NCBI GenBank assembly: GCA_020284085.1
Contig: JACEVL010000334.1
Location: 367,501-431,500, forward strand
Direction: 5' to 3'
DNA: 64,000 nucleotides
DNA from: Aporrectodea caliginosa
Lineage: Eukaryota; Annelida; Clitellata; Crassiclitellata; Lumbricidae
Under the pieces are notes generated by a model, which saw only the letters and a program-made list of their open reading frames with translations, searched no databases and was not told where the DNA came from. The position numbers and the translations under genes were made by a program. Of the stretch, positions 40,548 through 54,000 are shown in pieces. The first letter of the stretch is position 1. Every line of letters starts with the position of its first letter.

Positions 40548-41372
40548 GGAATCAGGCTCGTCCCTAGGAATACGCTGAATACGCAACCTCGTAGGGCCCC
40601 GGCGATTCCGCCGAGCCCAAAAATAGCATTTATGACGGCGGTGAGGTGTGGTGTGGTAGCGACGACGGAGGAGGTTAGTGGCGACGGCGGGGACGGTGGT
40701 AGCGACGACGGAGGAGGTTGGTGGCGACGGCGGGGACGGTGGATGCGACGACGGAGGAGGTTGGTGGCGACGGCGGGGATGGTGGATGCGACGACGGAGG
40801 AGGTTAGTGGCGACGGCGGGGACGGTGGATGCGACGACGGAGGAGGTTGGTGGCGACGGCGGGGATGGTGGATGCGACGACGGAGGAGGTTAGTGGCGAC
40901 GGCGGGGACGGTGGTAGCGACGACGGAGGAGGTTGGTAGCGACGGCGGGGACGGTGGTAGCGACGACGGAGGAGGTTGGTGGCGACGGCGGGGACGGTGG
41001 ATGCGACGACGGAGGAGGTTGGTAGCGACGGCGGGGACGTTGGTAGCGACGACGGAGGAGGTTGGTGGCGACTGCGGGGACGGTGGATGCGATGACGGAG
41101 GAGGTTGGTGGCGACGGCGGGGACGGTGGATGCGACGACGGAGGAGGTTAGTGGCGACGGCGGGGACGGTGGTAGCGACGACGGAGGAGGTTGATGGCAA
41201 CGGCAGTGTAGGCTAAAGAGACAGTAGAAAGGTCACCGGCAGATACAGGCAGTCTACAGACAGAGAGACACACAGCTGCACAATAGCAGAAACAAGCGGC
41301 CCATCCCTAGGAATACGCTGAATACGCAACCGCGTAGGACCCGGCGATTCCGCCGAAAGTTATACCATTTAT
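40548..41372. repeat. 43-bp GC-rich minisatellite between direct repeats
   Basis: About 13 units of gcgacggcggggacggtgg followed by 'agcgacgacggaggaggttgg' in short variants, 40650-41205. The period of 43 is not a multiple of 3, so all frames stay open and give Arg/Gly/Asp-rich pseudo-proteins. Both sides carry a copy of ctaggaatacgctgaatacg with ggcgattccgccga (40565-40615 and 41310-41360). Confidence 0.93.
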
Positions 41373-41476
41373 GAATAATAATAATAATAATTATAATAAT
41401 AATGACATCACACGCCGCATAAGTCTAAATTAAGTGCAAAGTAACAAAATGCTTAAATTATTTAAATTAAATATAT

Positions 41477-41745
41477 GGGGGCCCGACAGCGCATTGGATA
41501 ACACACTGGCATGGAGAGCGAGAGGTACCGAGTTCGAGTCCCGTAGGGCGGACATGCTTTGTAGGGCTGTAGGCTGCTATTAGCGCCGTGTATTGCAAGC
41601 TGTCTGTTCTGTTAGTAGTTAAGATTTATGTCTTCTGTCATCTGTGTTCTTGTGAATTGTTTCAATTGCATAGGCCTAACTGTACACTGTAACCGGTTGC
41701 GGTTTGTCAACCGGATTGTTTCAATAAACGAAAATATTATTATAT
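41477..41745 (+). mobile_element. tRNA-headed SINE, family B
   Basis: ggcccgacagcgcattggat, then gtaccgagttcgagtcccgt (B box), the family B body, and an end of aacgaaaatattattat. Confidence 0.9.
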
Positions 41746-41966
41746 TGCTTGTGACGTCAGTCGGGAAATAAGTCACAAATAGGAAACCTATAAAATTCTG
41801 TGCAATATTATACTGACCACTGCCTTACAGTAGTAAACCTATGGTACTAAGATTATATTAATTTTGTTCATAATGCTCAGTAAAGCTACTTAAACTAACT
41901 CAGGCCAGGGGAGTCTTACTTTCTTAGGCTGCAGTCACAATGTTTATGACGTATTCCAATACCCAA

Positions 41967-42424
41967 GGGGCCGTCCATAAAGTACGTCACGCGATTTTTG
42001 ACCATTTTACCCCCCCCCCCCTGTCACAAACTGTCACAAAACTCGGACCCCCCTAAAGTACGTCACACTTTCAACATAGAAATAATAATACTTCCGAAAG
42101 CAAGGCTAATACATAAACAAGGCTTCGCAACAGCATTATTACTAGCGCTCCTAGCGAGAGGAATCGTGAAAAACACATTCAGGAGATATGCATTTCATGC
42201 TATTTTGACATAAAACTAATTAAAATGTTTCAGAAAATTTTTAAAATTATTTTTAAAGCTATGAAATTCTACTAAAAAAATAAAAAATAAATTATAAATA
42301 AAATATAAAAATAAATGTGTGACGTCACACATGGCCTGACCCCCTCCCCCTGTCACAAACTGTCACACTTTCTTAAACCCCCCCCTCCCCCCTGGAGCGT
42401 GACGTACTTTATGGACGGCCCCCA
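41967..42424. mobile_element. Foldback MITE with 25-bp inverted termini
   Basis: ggggccgtccataaagtacg with tcacg at the left; cgtgacgtactttatggacg with gcccc at the right. The inner arms repeat ctgtcacaaactgtcac. About 457 bp, no protein. Target duplication not clear. Inserted in the LINE at 40085-42865. Confidence 0.9.
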
Positions 42425-42845
42425 ATGGGGTAGGGCCCAAAATAAAACTTGCGTATCCCAGATATCACTGGGACGGGCCTGAGCGGAATAAATTTCCACC
42501 CCATAGGCCTACAACAGGTGAGGGTAAATTAATGCAAAAACGAAATCTTTTAAGATATGACAATTTAAATTGTTTCTTAACCTGAAGAAAATCCCAATGA
42601 ATTTCTTTATTTTTGTAATAACATACTCAATATGTTCTTTCCAATTTAGTTTTTCATCAATTATTACCCCAAGGTAGGCCTACTTACAGGAACTTTCACA
42701 TGAAAGTCTAACATTGTCCAATGAAAGACCAATGTCATCAGAGGATGCTTAAATTCTTTTGTAATTGTAGTCGAAAAACATATAGGACGTCTTATCTTTG
42801 TTAAAAGACATTTTATTAGACAAAAACCAATCATACAAGTTATTT

Positions 42846-42920
42846 AACATCAATCAATCAATCAATCAATCAATGAAACTTGATATAGCGCCCTTCAAGA
42901 TATCAACTCAGAGGCGCTAG
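42846..42920 (-). mobile_element. LINE/SINE tail fragment with (CAAT)n
   Basis: (atca)n then gatatagcgcccttcaagat and actcagaggcgc, the shared tail in reverse. Confidence 0.65.
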
Positions 42921-43152
42921 CGTTTGCATGCAAGTCTGCTATTTTACATGCATGAAAGAACAAGAAAAGTCCTAACCATATGTGTTCTGCTGTAACACAG
43001 TTCTGCCCGCAAAAGTAACTCACTTTAGTCCTTGGGATATCCTACATGTTTACACGTTTACGGCTGGGTTGGCCGAAACATTGCTACCACACTAGAGACT
43101 TGAGAGACTTGTAGAACCTTGAATGTTTCAACTTGAACTCTACAACACGTAC

Positions 43153-43620
43153 CAGTGACCGTTACTTCGTACATCTCTTTCCGATTCGTGATGAAGACAT
43201 GTGGATTGATAATGATGTAGCTCTCTCCGTCTCCCGTCACCGAGTTCCTCTTCCAGTCGAACTGCTGTATCGTGCAGTCGCTGCTCGTCGGAAGCACCTC
43301 CCAGACGTACCCCACACTCTCCGTCGCCATACAGTTCAAGCAGTAGGCCACGAATGCTACCTCCTGATCACCCCGCAGCTCCGCCTCGCAGTTCACCTTG
43401 CAGAAGATGGTCACTCGTGGCACCTCGTGGCTGGTCAGCCCGACCAAACGCACCACCAAGCTGCAGTGCAACACAGTGGTATAATTCAGGGCTGACACAT
43501 ACAGGTGGAACGTGTAGTCCGCTGGCAATGCTGCGTGGACCAGAGCCACTGCGGAAAACTCAATTCCAGGCATGCTGCCGAGGAAGAGACCGTGTCCAAA
43601 GCAACCGTCAACACTGGGAC
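43153..43620 (-). CDS. REJ receptor: REJ exon, last one visible
   Basis: LPADYTFHLYVSALNYTT, VTIFCKVNCEAELRGDQEV, then CLNCMATESVGYVWEVL: the NC and Y-x-W elements of polycystin-1 REJ modules. Phase 1 at both ends; donor ACTG/GTACGT is good, so a further exon is expected. Reading through the donor reaches a stop at 43058. Confidence 0.85.
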
Positions 43621-43624
43621 CTAA

Positions 43625-43698
<74 letters not shown>

Positions 43699-44987
43699 CC
43701 AACCAATCAATCAATCAATCAATCGAGTTTATTGAACCAGTTCATTACATAATCAGAACAGTAGAATCATAACAATAAGCAAGTAGATCAGTTAATGTGC
43801 TATTCAATATTTTTATTATTCTGCTTGTTTAACCTAAATAAAGTGTATAGTGATTGCACTTGTAGATGAAAGCACAGCTTAAGTACTAAGGCCAAATTCA
43901 CTTCTTCTTGTTGGTGAATTTCTTTAAGTAATGCAAGGATGAAGTTGCTAGGCATTCTTAATAACTACAGTCATTTAGAATTAGACCTTCAAGCACTGAA
44001 GGATTCCAGTAATTCAGTTAAGAAGTGGGTACCTGCTGAAGTCAATGCAAAAGCTTGCATTCCTGCAAAATCAAGGTCTCATCTTTACTAATTTTATTAA
44101 TCGTAATCGTAATCTCCAAATTCTAAAGCGCCACTCGAAAGCCAAGCGCAGGGCACCAGCTTAGGCTATTCACGAGCGCTGCGTCTAGTCGGATGGGTTG
44201 TCCAAAAGAGTTGTCCGAGGGAAGTCCGAGTCCGGTTTCCAGAGGATCAGAGGGGCTTTCTGTATGTCAAGGTCTCAGCTTTCCAGTTCCTCGAATCTTT
44301 TCAAAGGTAGACCTAGGTCAGTATTCTACAAATGAAGCTTGAGAACATTTGCCCTACAGGTCAACAATGAAACAATTTAAGTGAGTTACCTGGGTCGTTC
44401 AAAACATCGTCTGGAAGAAACTGGCCAGCACGTGTACAGAACCACCTGTAAGCCACACCGTCAATGCGATTGGCATTGGCATCAATAATGGCATGACCAT
44501 CCAAGGTCACGTTCGACAGAACATCTAAACAAGTAAATAAGCTCACAGTTCATCATTTCTAGTGCTAGACAACAAACTCTAGTGCTGCATAATCGTAATC
44601 ACAATCTCCACTCGAAAGCCCAGTGCAGGGCACTAGCTCATTCGCGAGCAGAGGGGTTGTCCAGAGGGTAGTCCGGAGGAGGTCCGAGTCCGGTTTCCAG
44701 AGGGTCAGAGGGGGCAGAGTAGATGTTAAGGTGGGTATCGTTTAGGTCGAGAATTGGAAGGTGGAGGATCAGGTGAGTCGGGGTACGAGTTCTTGAAGAG
44801 GTGAGACTTTAGTTTCGAGTGGAAAGCCCGAGGGTGATGGATAAAGGAGCCTGAGAAAGGTGAAGTTGGGTGATTGGTAATGATGGTGGAGGAACCGAAA
44901 ATGTGCGGAATTCAGTATTGTCTTCTGCTTATACTGCCCACACCATGCCTCGCCTTACATCGCTCCAACTTTCACTTGTATATTTGC

Positions 44988-45027
<40 letters not shown>

Positions 45028-48000
45028 CTATGTGTCTGACTATTTGTAGTGTCTTTAAGAATCTCATGAGGGTGCTTAACCTGGCAATCTGACAGATCTT
45101 AAAAGGTGCATATTAATTAGGATGGACCTTGGAACGTTCTATGCTTCTTGAGAGGTCTGTAACGAAATAGTTCATAGTTTAGCCTACTTTGCGTCCTTAC
45201 CTTGCAACATTTAACCTTGTCTTACATTTACTTTACTGTTTCCTAACCTTATCTTAAATGTTTCCTTACCTTAGCATAGCTTACCCTAGTTACCAGGAAG
45301 GCAATAATCTCTAGGCACTTACATGGCTTTAAGTGCCTCAAAGTTATCAGGAAGGGAGATCATAGTAGCAGTAGTAGTAGTAGCAGCAGCAGTATCTGGG
45401 CACTTCACTACAGGGCCCTTTAAAGGCCTCACAAAATTGCTGCCTAACTACCCTTAGTCTTAGCTTTAAAGGTAGTCTTAGTGAGCATACCAACTTCCTT
45501 CACTGGTGTATCACCACGACTGTCGATGCCAACCGACCCGCTGTCTTTCTTCCCGTCAACGAATACATCTTTGTCTCTCATCTCAATTATGACACTGTCA
45601 ACCCAACTGTATGTCCAGTTCCCACTCCACACCCTGACCTGCAAACAAGTTAAACACCAACGATTACACCGTCTCCGATCCAGGTTCAATCTTCCAGTAG
45701 CTGGATCAACAAGTATACAAAGTATTCATTTGACCGCCACATCCAACCCACACAGGATATTGTATTGTATTTATGTATTTATAAAGAGCCTTTCGCAGTT
45801 CACACCAATCAGAGGCGCTCCCAGTGCCAAAGACCCAGAGAGAAAAAGTGGTTTTGAGACAGTGGAGAGGCACAATCAACAGCAAAGAACATGTTGATGG
45901 AGAAAGCTGATTCCATGGTGCAGACCAATGAAAGAGGCTTTGATTTCATGTTTTATTTTTGTACATAGGCACATCCTTAAGGCACAAGTTTCTTTCAAAT
46001 GATGTTATATAAACTGCCTACTAAGTTACAGTAGACCACTCACCCTGCTCTTCTGTTCAAAAGGACTAAACTTTCTGGAGCCCATATTAGCTTACAGATT
46101 AACTTTCTACTATTAATTAACTTTAATTCACACTTAGGCTAATGTAGGAAGTGCGTTTTTGAGGCAATAAAAAAATACTACATTAAATGTTTGGCTATAT
46201 ACATAGATACACAAATACATATATACATGCATACACACATAAATACATACATACAAACATATTACTATTATTAAATAAATTTGTAACACGTGCATTCGTG
46301 CAAGGTCACACCGAAACTGAGGCGCGGATAGTCAGCCGCCAGGTGAAGATGCACTTAGATTTCTAAATCCTTGAAAGCCAATAAATACTTACACACATGC
46401 ATGCATACAATCAGTTTAGATAAGGTAATATGACTAGTACGGTATTTGAGAGAATAGTTCATACCTCAGCAGCGACTACATAGTACGGTTGTGCGAACAC
46501 TTTCGGTGGTATTGAAAGGACCGCAGAGTCCACAGCGACATTATCTGGAAGCTTAACCTCTTGGCCTTTGGAAGGGTCCAGTTCGATTCTAGACTGGGTC
46601 GACAACAAGTACCACTGGTACTCGGCTGGCAGAGAAAGACAGTCCGAGTCGACCTTCACAAAGAACTCTGCATAGGTGCTTCGATCGATTACATAGGTTC
46701 TCTGCTTTTGTCTGTAGTTGCCCACATTCAGTTTCATGACGACCTGGCACTCGATGACAACAGTGGTCGTCATGGTAATAACCTGTCCTGATGTTTCAAA
46801 GTCGGAGATCTGTGCTATGGCTTTGTACTCGCCGACAGCATTGTACGTGTGAAGAGAAGTGCTAACGTACACGCACGCAACGCTCCATACTGCAGAGGAA
46901 AAGAGGTGCAACATTTCCAGCACACGCTCTTTTTGAACCGCGACTTGCTTCGCAGCTGTGCCGTCATTTGGATCGATAACTGTCGAAATGTTGTCAGTGA
47001 ATCTCTCAAAACAGAGGAAGAACGTTATATTCTGCTCCAGATTTGATGGACTAGAAGAGAAAAATAGAGTTTGGCCAAGAAAATGCTCCAATGACTGAAC
47101 TTCGACATTGGTGAAAACTTCTACAGAGTCTCTCTTAGCAAGAAGAAGCTTATCCCAGATCGTGATCTGCGCCTTGTAGGTGGCGATAGTTGCATACGTG
47201 TGTTCAAAAACAGCTCGATAGAAGTTTTCAACCCGTACCAGCTTCTTTGTTAAGACTTCCATTGCCCAGGTCGGCAGAATTGTCGCCTTGCTGATAGACT
47301 CCTCCTTTAGGACTTGCGATGTTTTATCACCGAAGTCGATATCAATTTGCATGTTTGGACTAACAGCTTCCAAGCAAATGACAAACGTTGCTTTTCTGTT
47401 TAAAAGGACTGGAGAATTCGAAAAGAATCTCACCTTTCCGATGAGCATGTCGAGCGATAAAATCCTTACTGCACCATGAATTTTTACCGAGTCCGAGAGC
47501 ACCACTTCTGCCAGATAAATGCCCGATGTCGAATAGCGATGTCGAGTCGTAAAACTTGGATACGTCTTCCAATCCTCCACAGGGATTCCTACTTTTCTTA
47601 TGTGTTCAAATACAAAGTCTGGCAGTTGGGTGTTCACTCGCAGGGAAACCGAGTAAGGGACTTCTCCGTTGCCTGGATTAAATCTGATAGTCACTTGGGG
47701 AACCATAGATTCAGCCATCAATACGAAAGTTACATTGTAACCTTTCAAAACAGGACCACTGTTTAGAATGTAAAAGTTTCCGACGAGCTTTAGGAAATTG
47801 TTAATTTGGACAGTCGTATTGACAATGACAGCGTCGCCACTGGCATCCCACATGCTGTCTGTTAAACTGGCACTGACAGCATATTCACCTTCTTTGTCGA
47901 AAACGTGGGAAAACTGCAATACGTAACGTTTCTCCAAAACCAGAATCATTCTGTACATCCAACTTGGCAACGTTGCATTTGGACTTTTCACGTCTACAAC

Positions 48001-51000
48001 ACTTGCTGAATTGTCTGCAAAATCCACTCTGACTTGAAGGTCAGGGGAGACTCTCTCGAGGGCGAGAACAAACTGGATGCTGTGTCCGGGGTAAGAAGGT
48101 CCACTGTTTACCAAAGCAACTTCACCGAGGACTTCACTCAGCGATTCTTTCCTCAATGCGCTGAAGACCGCAGATATTTTGAAGAATTCCGAAGGTAAGA
48201 GTCCACGTAATCTCGCCGTGACTGAATAGTTTCCTGGCTTTTCGTAGGAGTGCCTCAGGACCAGGGAACAGAAACTGTTCTGATTCTGGCAGTACGTTTT
48301 CCGCAGACTGGGCTGCAGCCACGAGGCTTCTACTCTCGGACCCTGCCAAGGGGTGAACTGGGTGTCGCCGCCGGCTGAAATGTCTATCGTCACCTTATTC
48401 GGGGGAAAGTTTGAGATGAGAAGCATGACCTCGGCGTAATCGTTGCCCACCTGTGGGGAGTTGGTCGTCAGCTTCACCTCCCCAAGGTTCTCTCCCAGAG
48501 GTCGGAGATTCTTCGTATGCTGTTCGTAAAATGCTGGCAACAAAAGAGACCAGATACTGCTACATTGGTGTCGAAAAACTGTATTCGTTCATTCATTCAT
48601 ATCGAGCATTTATATAGCGCCCCTTCCAGATATCTACTCACAGGCACTCCGCTAGCCTATATGATGTTAACTGTCATTACCAGAGCTATTTTTTTAAACT
48701 TGAAGTAGCGCAGAAATAGTCGCGTAGAAATAGTCTCAACACCGCAGTTACATACAAGAAACGTAGCTCGTCATTAAAATAAAAAAACTAACTGAAAGAA
48801 AAAATTAATTAATTAAGGCCAGGCCCCATTGCCAATAGTCAGAGTGCCTTGCCTTGAAAACACCACTGCACTAGACTATTACACAGTCCAAGCACCCATA
48901 TTAAAATTAAATGCTATTAACAGCTGTCGTCAGAGGCATATAAATGTATAAGCAAATAGTAGCACATTTTGAGAACACTGTATAAGGTGCTGACTTGAAA
49001 CAGATCAGCTGGAAACATGTAGAGATCAGAGGAGCACTTAATAATATTGAGCACAAACTTAAATGCCACTTCCCTATTTCACTTGGCTACTCTAAAGCGT
49101 GGCAGTTCCAGAGCACTGTAACTCATGGCCATGGTCATAAGGTGCATGAAAATTTTGACTTACTTTCAAACAGTGCATATGCTTCTGCAGTGTTTTCAGT
49201 CGCCTTGCTCAGCGTCGCAAGATTACCGCTACCACAGCGACAGTGGAGCTCCTGAAATAAGAGTTTTCTTAAGTAGGAATCACTACTCATTTTATTATTA
49301 CATGCCTCTACGAACCATGGTTTTCTTCTCTGACTAACAGTGTTTCAAATTGGTGCAAACAAAAGCAGTGTAGCAGTAAATATTGACTTCAGCTTCATCC
49401 CTTTTTATGCACAGTCCAGATTACACTTTATCATAAGGTATGCCCCCCCCCCCCCGATGACTTCGCGCTAACGAGTCCCCACTGTTTATGCATTGAAGCC
49501 ATTAGATTGGTAGCTGACGAATGTAAGTGGCACTTCTTAGAATCAACTTATGATGAAAGCAGCTCACTCTAATTAATCAGCTCAATTTACAAGTAGACTA
49601 TCATTAGAATAATATGCTTTCAGGAGTTCTTCATTTGGCCCCGATAGCGCATTGGATAACACACTGGCGTAGAGAGCGAGAGGTACCGAGTTCGAGCCCC
49701 GTAAGGGCGGACAAGCTTCTATAGGCTGCTATTAGCGCCGTGTATTGCAGGCTGTCTGTTCTGTTAGTAGTTAAGATTTATGTCTTCTGTCATTTGTGTT
49801 CTTGTGAATTGTTTCAATTGCATAACATGTAAATGTACAGCGAGTGCGTTTGTCAGGTGCTTCAATCAAGAAAAGATTATTATTATTATTATTTTAATAA
49901 CAGCTTTGGAAGGCTTGGCATTAGAATCAGCTTACATTTAGAGCAGCATACACTTGGCTGTTGTTGCGACATCCGTCCAAACACGTCTGAATCGTCTGCA
50001 TCAGATGTTCAGCATCCGACAAGAGAACTGGCGGTGAACTGAAAGAATTTCTCCACTGAGAGGTGGATCCATCGTATGAACCGAGATATGTTGAATCTAT
50101 AATACATGCTCACTTTAAGACTCCTGACAATTGAGTTAAGAACTAGTTAAGAATCTAGTTAAGAACAATGTTTACTGCTGAATAATAATAATACTGCTGG
50201 TCACGTTATATGCAACTATGTGAATTATGTAGAATGTTGATTTGATTATAATGATTTTAAGAAATGAAGTCATAAAAAATAACTAAATAAGCTAGCCACT
50301 GTATAGACTAGACTGATTGACATAGCACTAGGGCTATCCTGTTAGCGGAACTTAAGGTTCCTTAGGGCAGTGCTTCCCAAACTTTTCCGTGTCACGGACC
50401 GGCAGAAATAAATTTTCAGTGTCACGGACAGGCAGAAATTTTCCCTCTGCAGAAGGATCGGTGCCAAATTAATTAATTATTTCTCTTCTTCGTTAACGAT
50501 CACCCAAAATTCCTCAAATATGTATTAACATTGATTTAAATGCATGTTTAGCCAATTTTATGACTATTTTTCCCTTTAAATGCTAGCCTAAAAATGTTTT
50601 CGTTATGACTTTTAAAAATATAATAACCATTTCTTGATTCCGAGACAATTTGACGAGTTCCCTGACTGACTTTCCGGACCGGCAACTGAGGGCTCGCGAA
50701 CCGGTGCCGGTCCGCGGACCACCACTTTGGGAAGCACTGCCTTAGGGTATTACCCATTGTTACTGCATTTGGAAAAATCTGTCTTAACATGTAAACACTT
50801 AATTGAAGCGGTGAACAATAAAGTTGATTTAATTGATTGATTGACTAATTACATTAAGACTTCTTACTTTAAGACTACTAACCTTAAGACCTTACTTTAA
50901 GAGTACTTACTTTAAGACCGCTTACTTTACGGCTACTTTAGTACTGCTTACCTTATGACTACTTGCTTTAAGACTACTTACTTTAAGATTACTTACTTTA

Positions 51001-54000
51001 AGACTACATATTAAAAGACTACTTACTTCAAGGCTACTTTAAGACTAGTTACTCTGAGGCTACTTTAAGATTACATACCTTAAGACTACTTACTTTACGA
51101 CTTCTTACTTTCAGACTACTTACTTTAAGACTACTCACCTCAAGACTAAGGTTACCTTATGACTACCTACTTTAAGACTACTTACTTGAAACCAGGCACG
51201 TAGCGAGACTTAAATTCAAGAGGAGGCAAATTCACGGTTCATTGGCAAAATCCTGGACATTGGGGTCATTAGTCAATGGAAGTTTCAGAATATAAAAAAA
51301 GCAAGAGGCAACTGCCTCCTCGTGCCTCAATGTAGCTACGCCTATGCTTGAACCTACTTTAAGATCAAGAGACAATTAGTTACTCACAGTGAAGCAGCAA
51401 AGCGGACAAGACTGCCACGAATGATTCTAAGCCTCGCTTAAGATAGCATCAATTCAAGAGAAATGATCAGACCATAGACTAGGAAGAGTTAGTCCCCTCT
51501 GCCAAAGTATTGGCAAGCATTTCTTCATTCTTCTGACTGACTTACAGCGAGGTATGTAGCATCTGTCGTTAAGCCAACAACATCCTGAGTCGGCGCACAT
51601 CGTCTGGTCAATGAAACTATCTCCACACTGTGTCATGAGGTCTATGGCCGCATTGTACAGACACTGATTGAGCCCTGAAAGAGACAATAAACTCGGGCTA
51701 AGGAATCAACACATTTAACATGCAACTCAATCAACAGTAGTACCTGCTTAGATTATTTAAACAGCCCTGTATACTATAATATTATGTAAATGTCCTGATA
51801 ATATGCAAACGTAATGTACCAGGTAATATTGTGTATGTATAATTGTATATGCCACGTTTTCCATAGTGACCGTATAGAAAAATATGTACATTTATAATCT
51901 GTTTATCATTTCAAACTGACACACTGCAGTATGATTACAAGTCATAGTATGAACGGATGACCACAAGTTATTACAGGAGTCGAATTTGACTGTTTGGCTG
52001 TCATGCAAGGCGCCCATCTGTCCTACTGCTCATTTTACCAACGCCATCTGGCAAATGAAAGGCTGAGTCAACCTTTGGGAGGGTAGCAGGAAGAGATCCC
52101 GCGTCCGAGCTGATCTTCTGCGCTTCGTGCCAGAGTGTTACCATTACCCTAAACCCCTCACAAGAAAACTACCAACATACACAACTAAACCATCAACAAG
52201 TCAATCAACCACCCACCCTGACTCACCATTCATACATCATTCGGGCAATTAATTAATGGCAATGAAATTCTTAACATAATTTAATTAAACGTTTTACACA
52301 AGTTGTTCATTCTATCAACCTTTCCTTCGAAAAACTTTGACAATCATTTCGTGTTTGGCGTTGCCTACGGCCAGGCATGGCAGTTGGGAAAGCTCTCGTT
52401 TCACGGGCCACAGAATCTGTCGCATCATTCTGGGCAGAGTTTCTGTCCTTGTGAAACCCTGAAGACTTGTAGAAATGCCCAGACTGATGGATGAGAATTC
52501 GAGGGTCACATAGGTCGGTATCCTTTGCTTAGAGTCGTATGGGGATTCACAGGTAAAGCTTTTGCCTTCACTCGAATTTGCTTTCAGTGAACAGCTTCCA
52601 GAGCATTTCCTAGGATACAGACAGTCAAAAACTTTAAAGAAAGACCAGTTGTTCGCTTTCCTTGTGGCCAAGTGTTACAAAAGGGCCACAAGGGGGGTCG
52701 AGGCTCTAGGGTTCAAATCACGTGAACTTGGCGATTTGTTGTGAAGCCACAAATGTTATAAAGGAAAACTGTTTAGTTGTTGGTACAGCAAAACGATAAT
52801 TATTAGAAAATCTGAGGATCACCACAGTTACTCTCCGACTTATCTTGATACTTATATTATTTTCAGTATTTATGATGTCATGTCACATTATGTACATGGA
52901 ACCAAAGTAGAAGTTGTGTCACATTAGGTACATGGAACCAAAGTAGATGTTGTGTCACATGGAACCAAGTAGAAGTCATGTCACATTAGGTAGATGGAAC
53001 CAAAGTAGATGTCGTGTCACATGGAACCAAAGTAGAAGTCGTGTCACATTAGGTACATGGAACCAAAGTAGAAGTTGTGTCACATTACGTACATGGAACC
53101 AACGTAGAAGTTGTGTCACATTACGTACAATGTACATGGAACCAAAATAGAGTCAATGTCAGAACTTCTACAAAAAAAGTTAACAGCCAACCATATTGAA
53201 AGAAGTGTGTAATACCTGATTTAGCATACTTCACCCTAAACACTGAAGCCTTACTTACCAGAGAGAAACATGTGCGTTTTTGGAGTGCTTCTGAATGTCA
53301 AAAGGATCCAGTCGAATCTCGTAGTATTTCTCAAATCCCTGCTGAGGACCAAAGATGCGCAGAGCAACTCCAGCACATGACCAAATCTCAAGGGTTACAT
53401 TATCCTGGGCCTCTCGGTTTATGCACAATCCCGGATCTCCAAATCCATGGCCCGGAGGATAGATCTCAAACAGCAGCTGGTCTGCAATAAAGAACACGCC
53501 AAATCACAGAGCCAATTGTCAGAACAGAATAGAGAAATGAAGAAAGTGTATTTAAGAAATCTAGCCAAGATAAAGTTATGCAAGCTAAAATGTGTTTACT
53601 ACACAAACGATGATCAAACGAATCATAATGTAATGTAATTTAAAGTAAAGATACAATAAACTCTGGCTAAGGAATCAACACATCTATTATGCAAGTCAAT
53701 AGACATAAGCACCTGCTTAGATTAATTTTAAACAGTCATGAACATTGATATAGAGCCCCTTCAAGATATCTACGATGAGAATAGTAATCATAAACTTCAA
53801 ATTTCTCAAGTGCCCCTTGAAAGCTAGACGCAGGGCACCAGCTTATTCACGAGCATTGCATCAAGTCACAGAGGGGTTGTCCAGAGGGTAGTTAAAAGGA
53901 GATAATAATAATAATAATCTTTTCTTTATTGAAGCGCCTGACAAACGCACTGCGCTGTACATTTACATGTTATGCAATTCAAATCTTAACTACTAACAAA

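Larger units (their letters stand above)
40085..42865 (-). mobile_element. LINE copy broken up by later insertions
   Basis: Minus strand 42865-42485 encodes reverse transcriptase C-terminal sequence (LGVIIDEKLNWKEHIEYV, then KIKKFIGIFFRLRNNLN and LKDFVFALIYPHL) with in-frame stops. Minus strand 40470-40085 gives its end (ELRKFQVLCVVHS, WWHELPSHIRN) and the 3' tail ggtgctatataaatgttc. Between them lie a foldback element, a family B SINE and a minisatellite. The copy is dead. Confidence 0.8.

Noticed and set aside
40505..41216. Overlapping Arg/Gly/Asp/Ser-rich frames of about 230 codons on both strands
   Set aside because: Produced by a 43-bp GC-rich tandem array whose period cycles through all frames.
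41998..42213. Plus-strand 71-codon ORF
   Set aside because: Lies inside a foldback MITE and has no recognisable protein feature.
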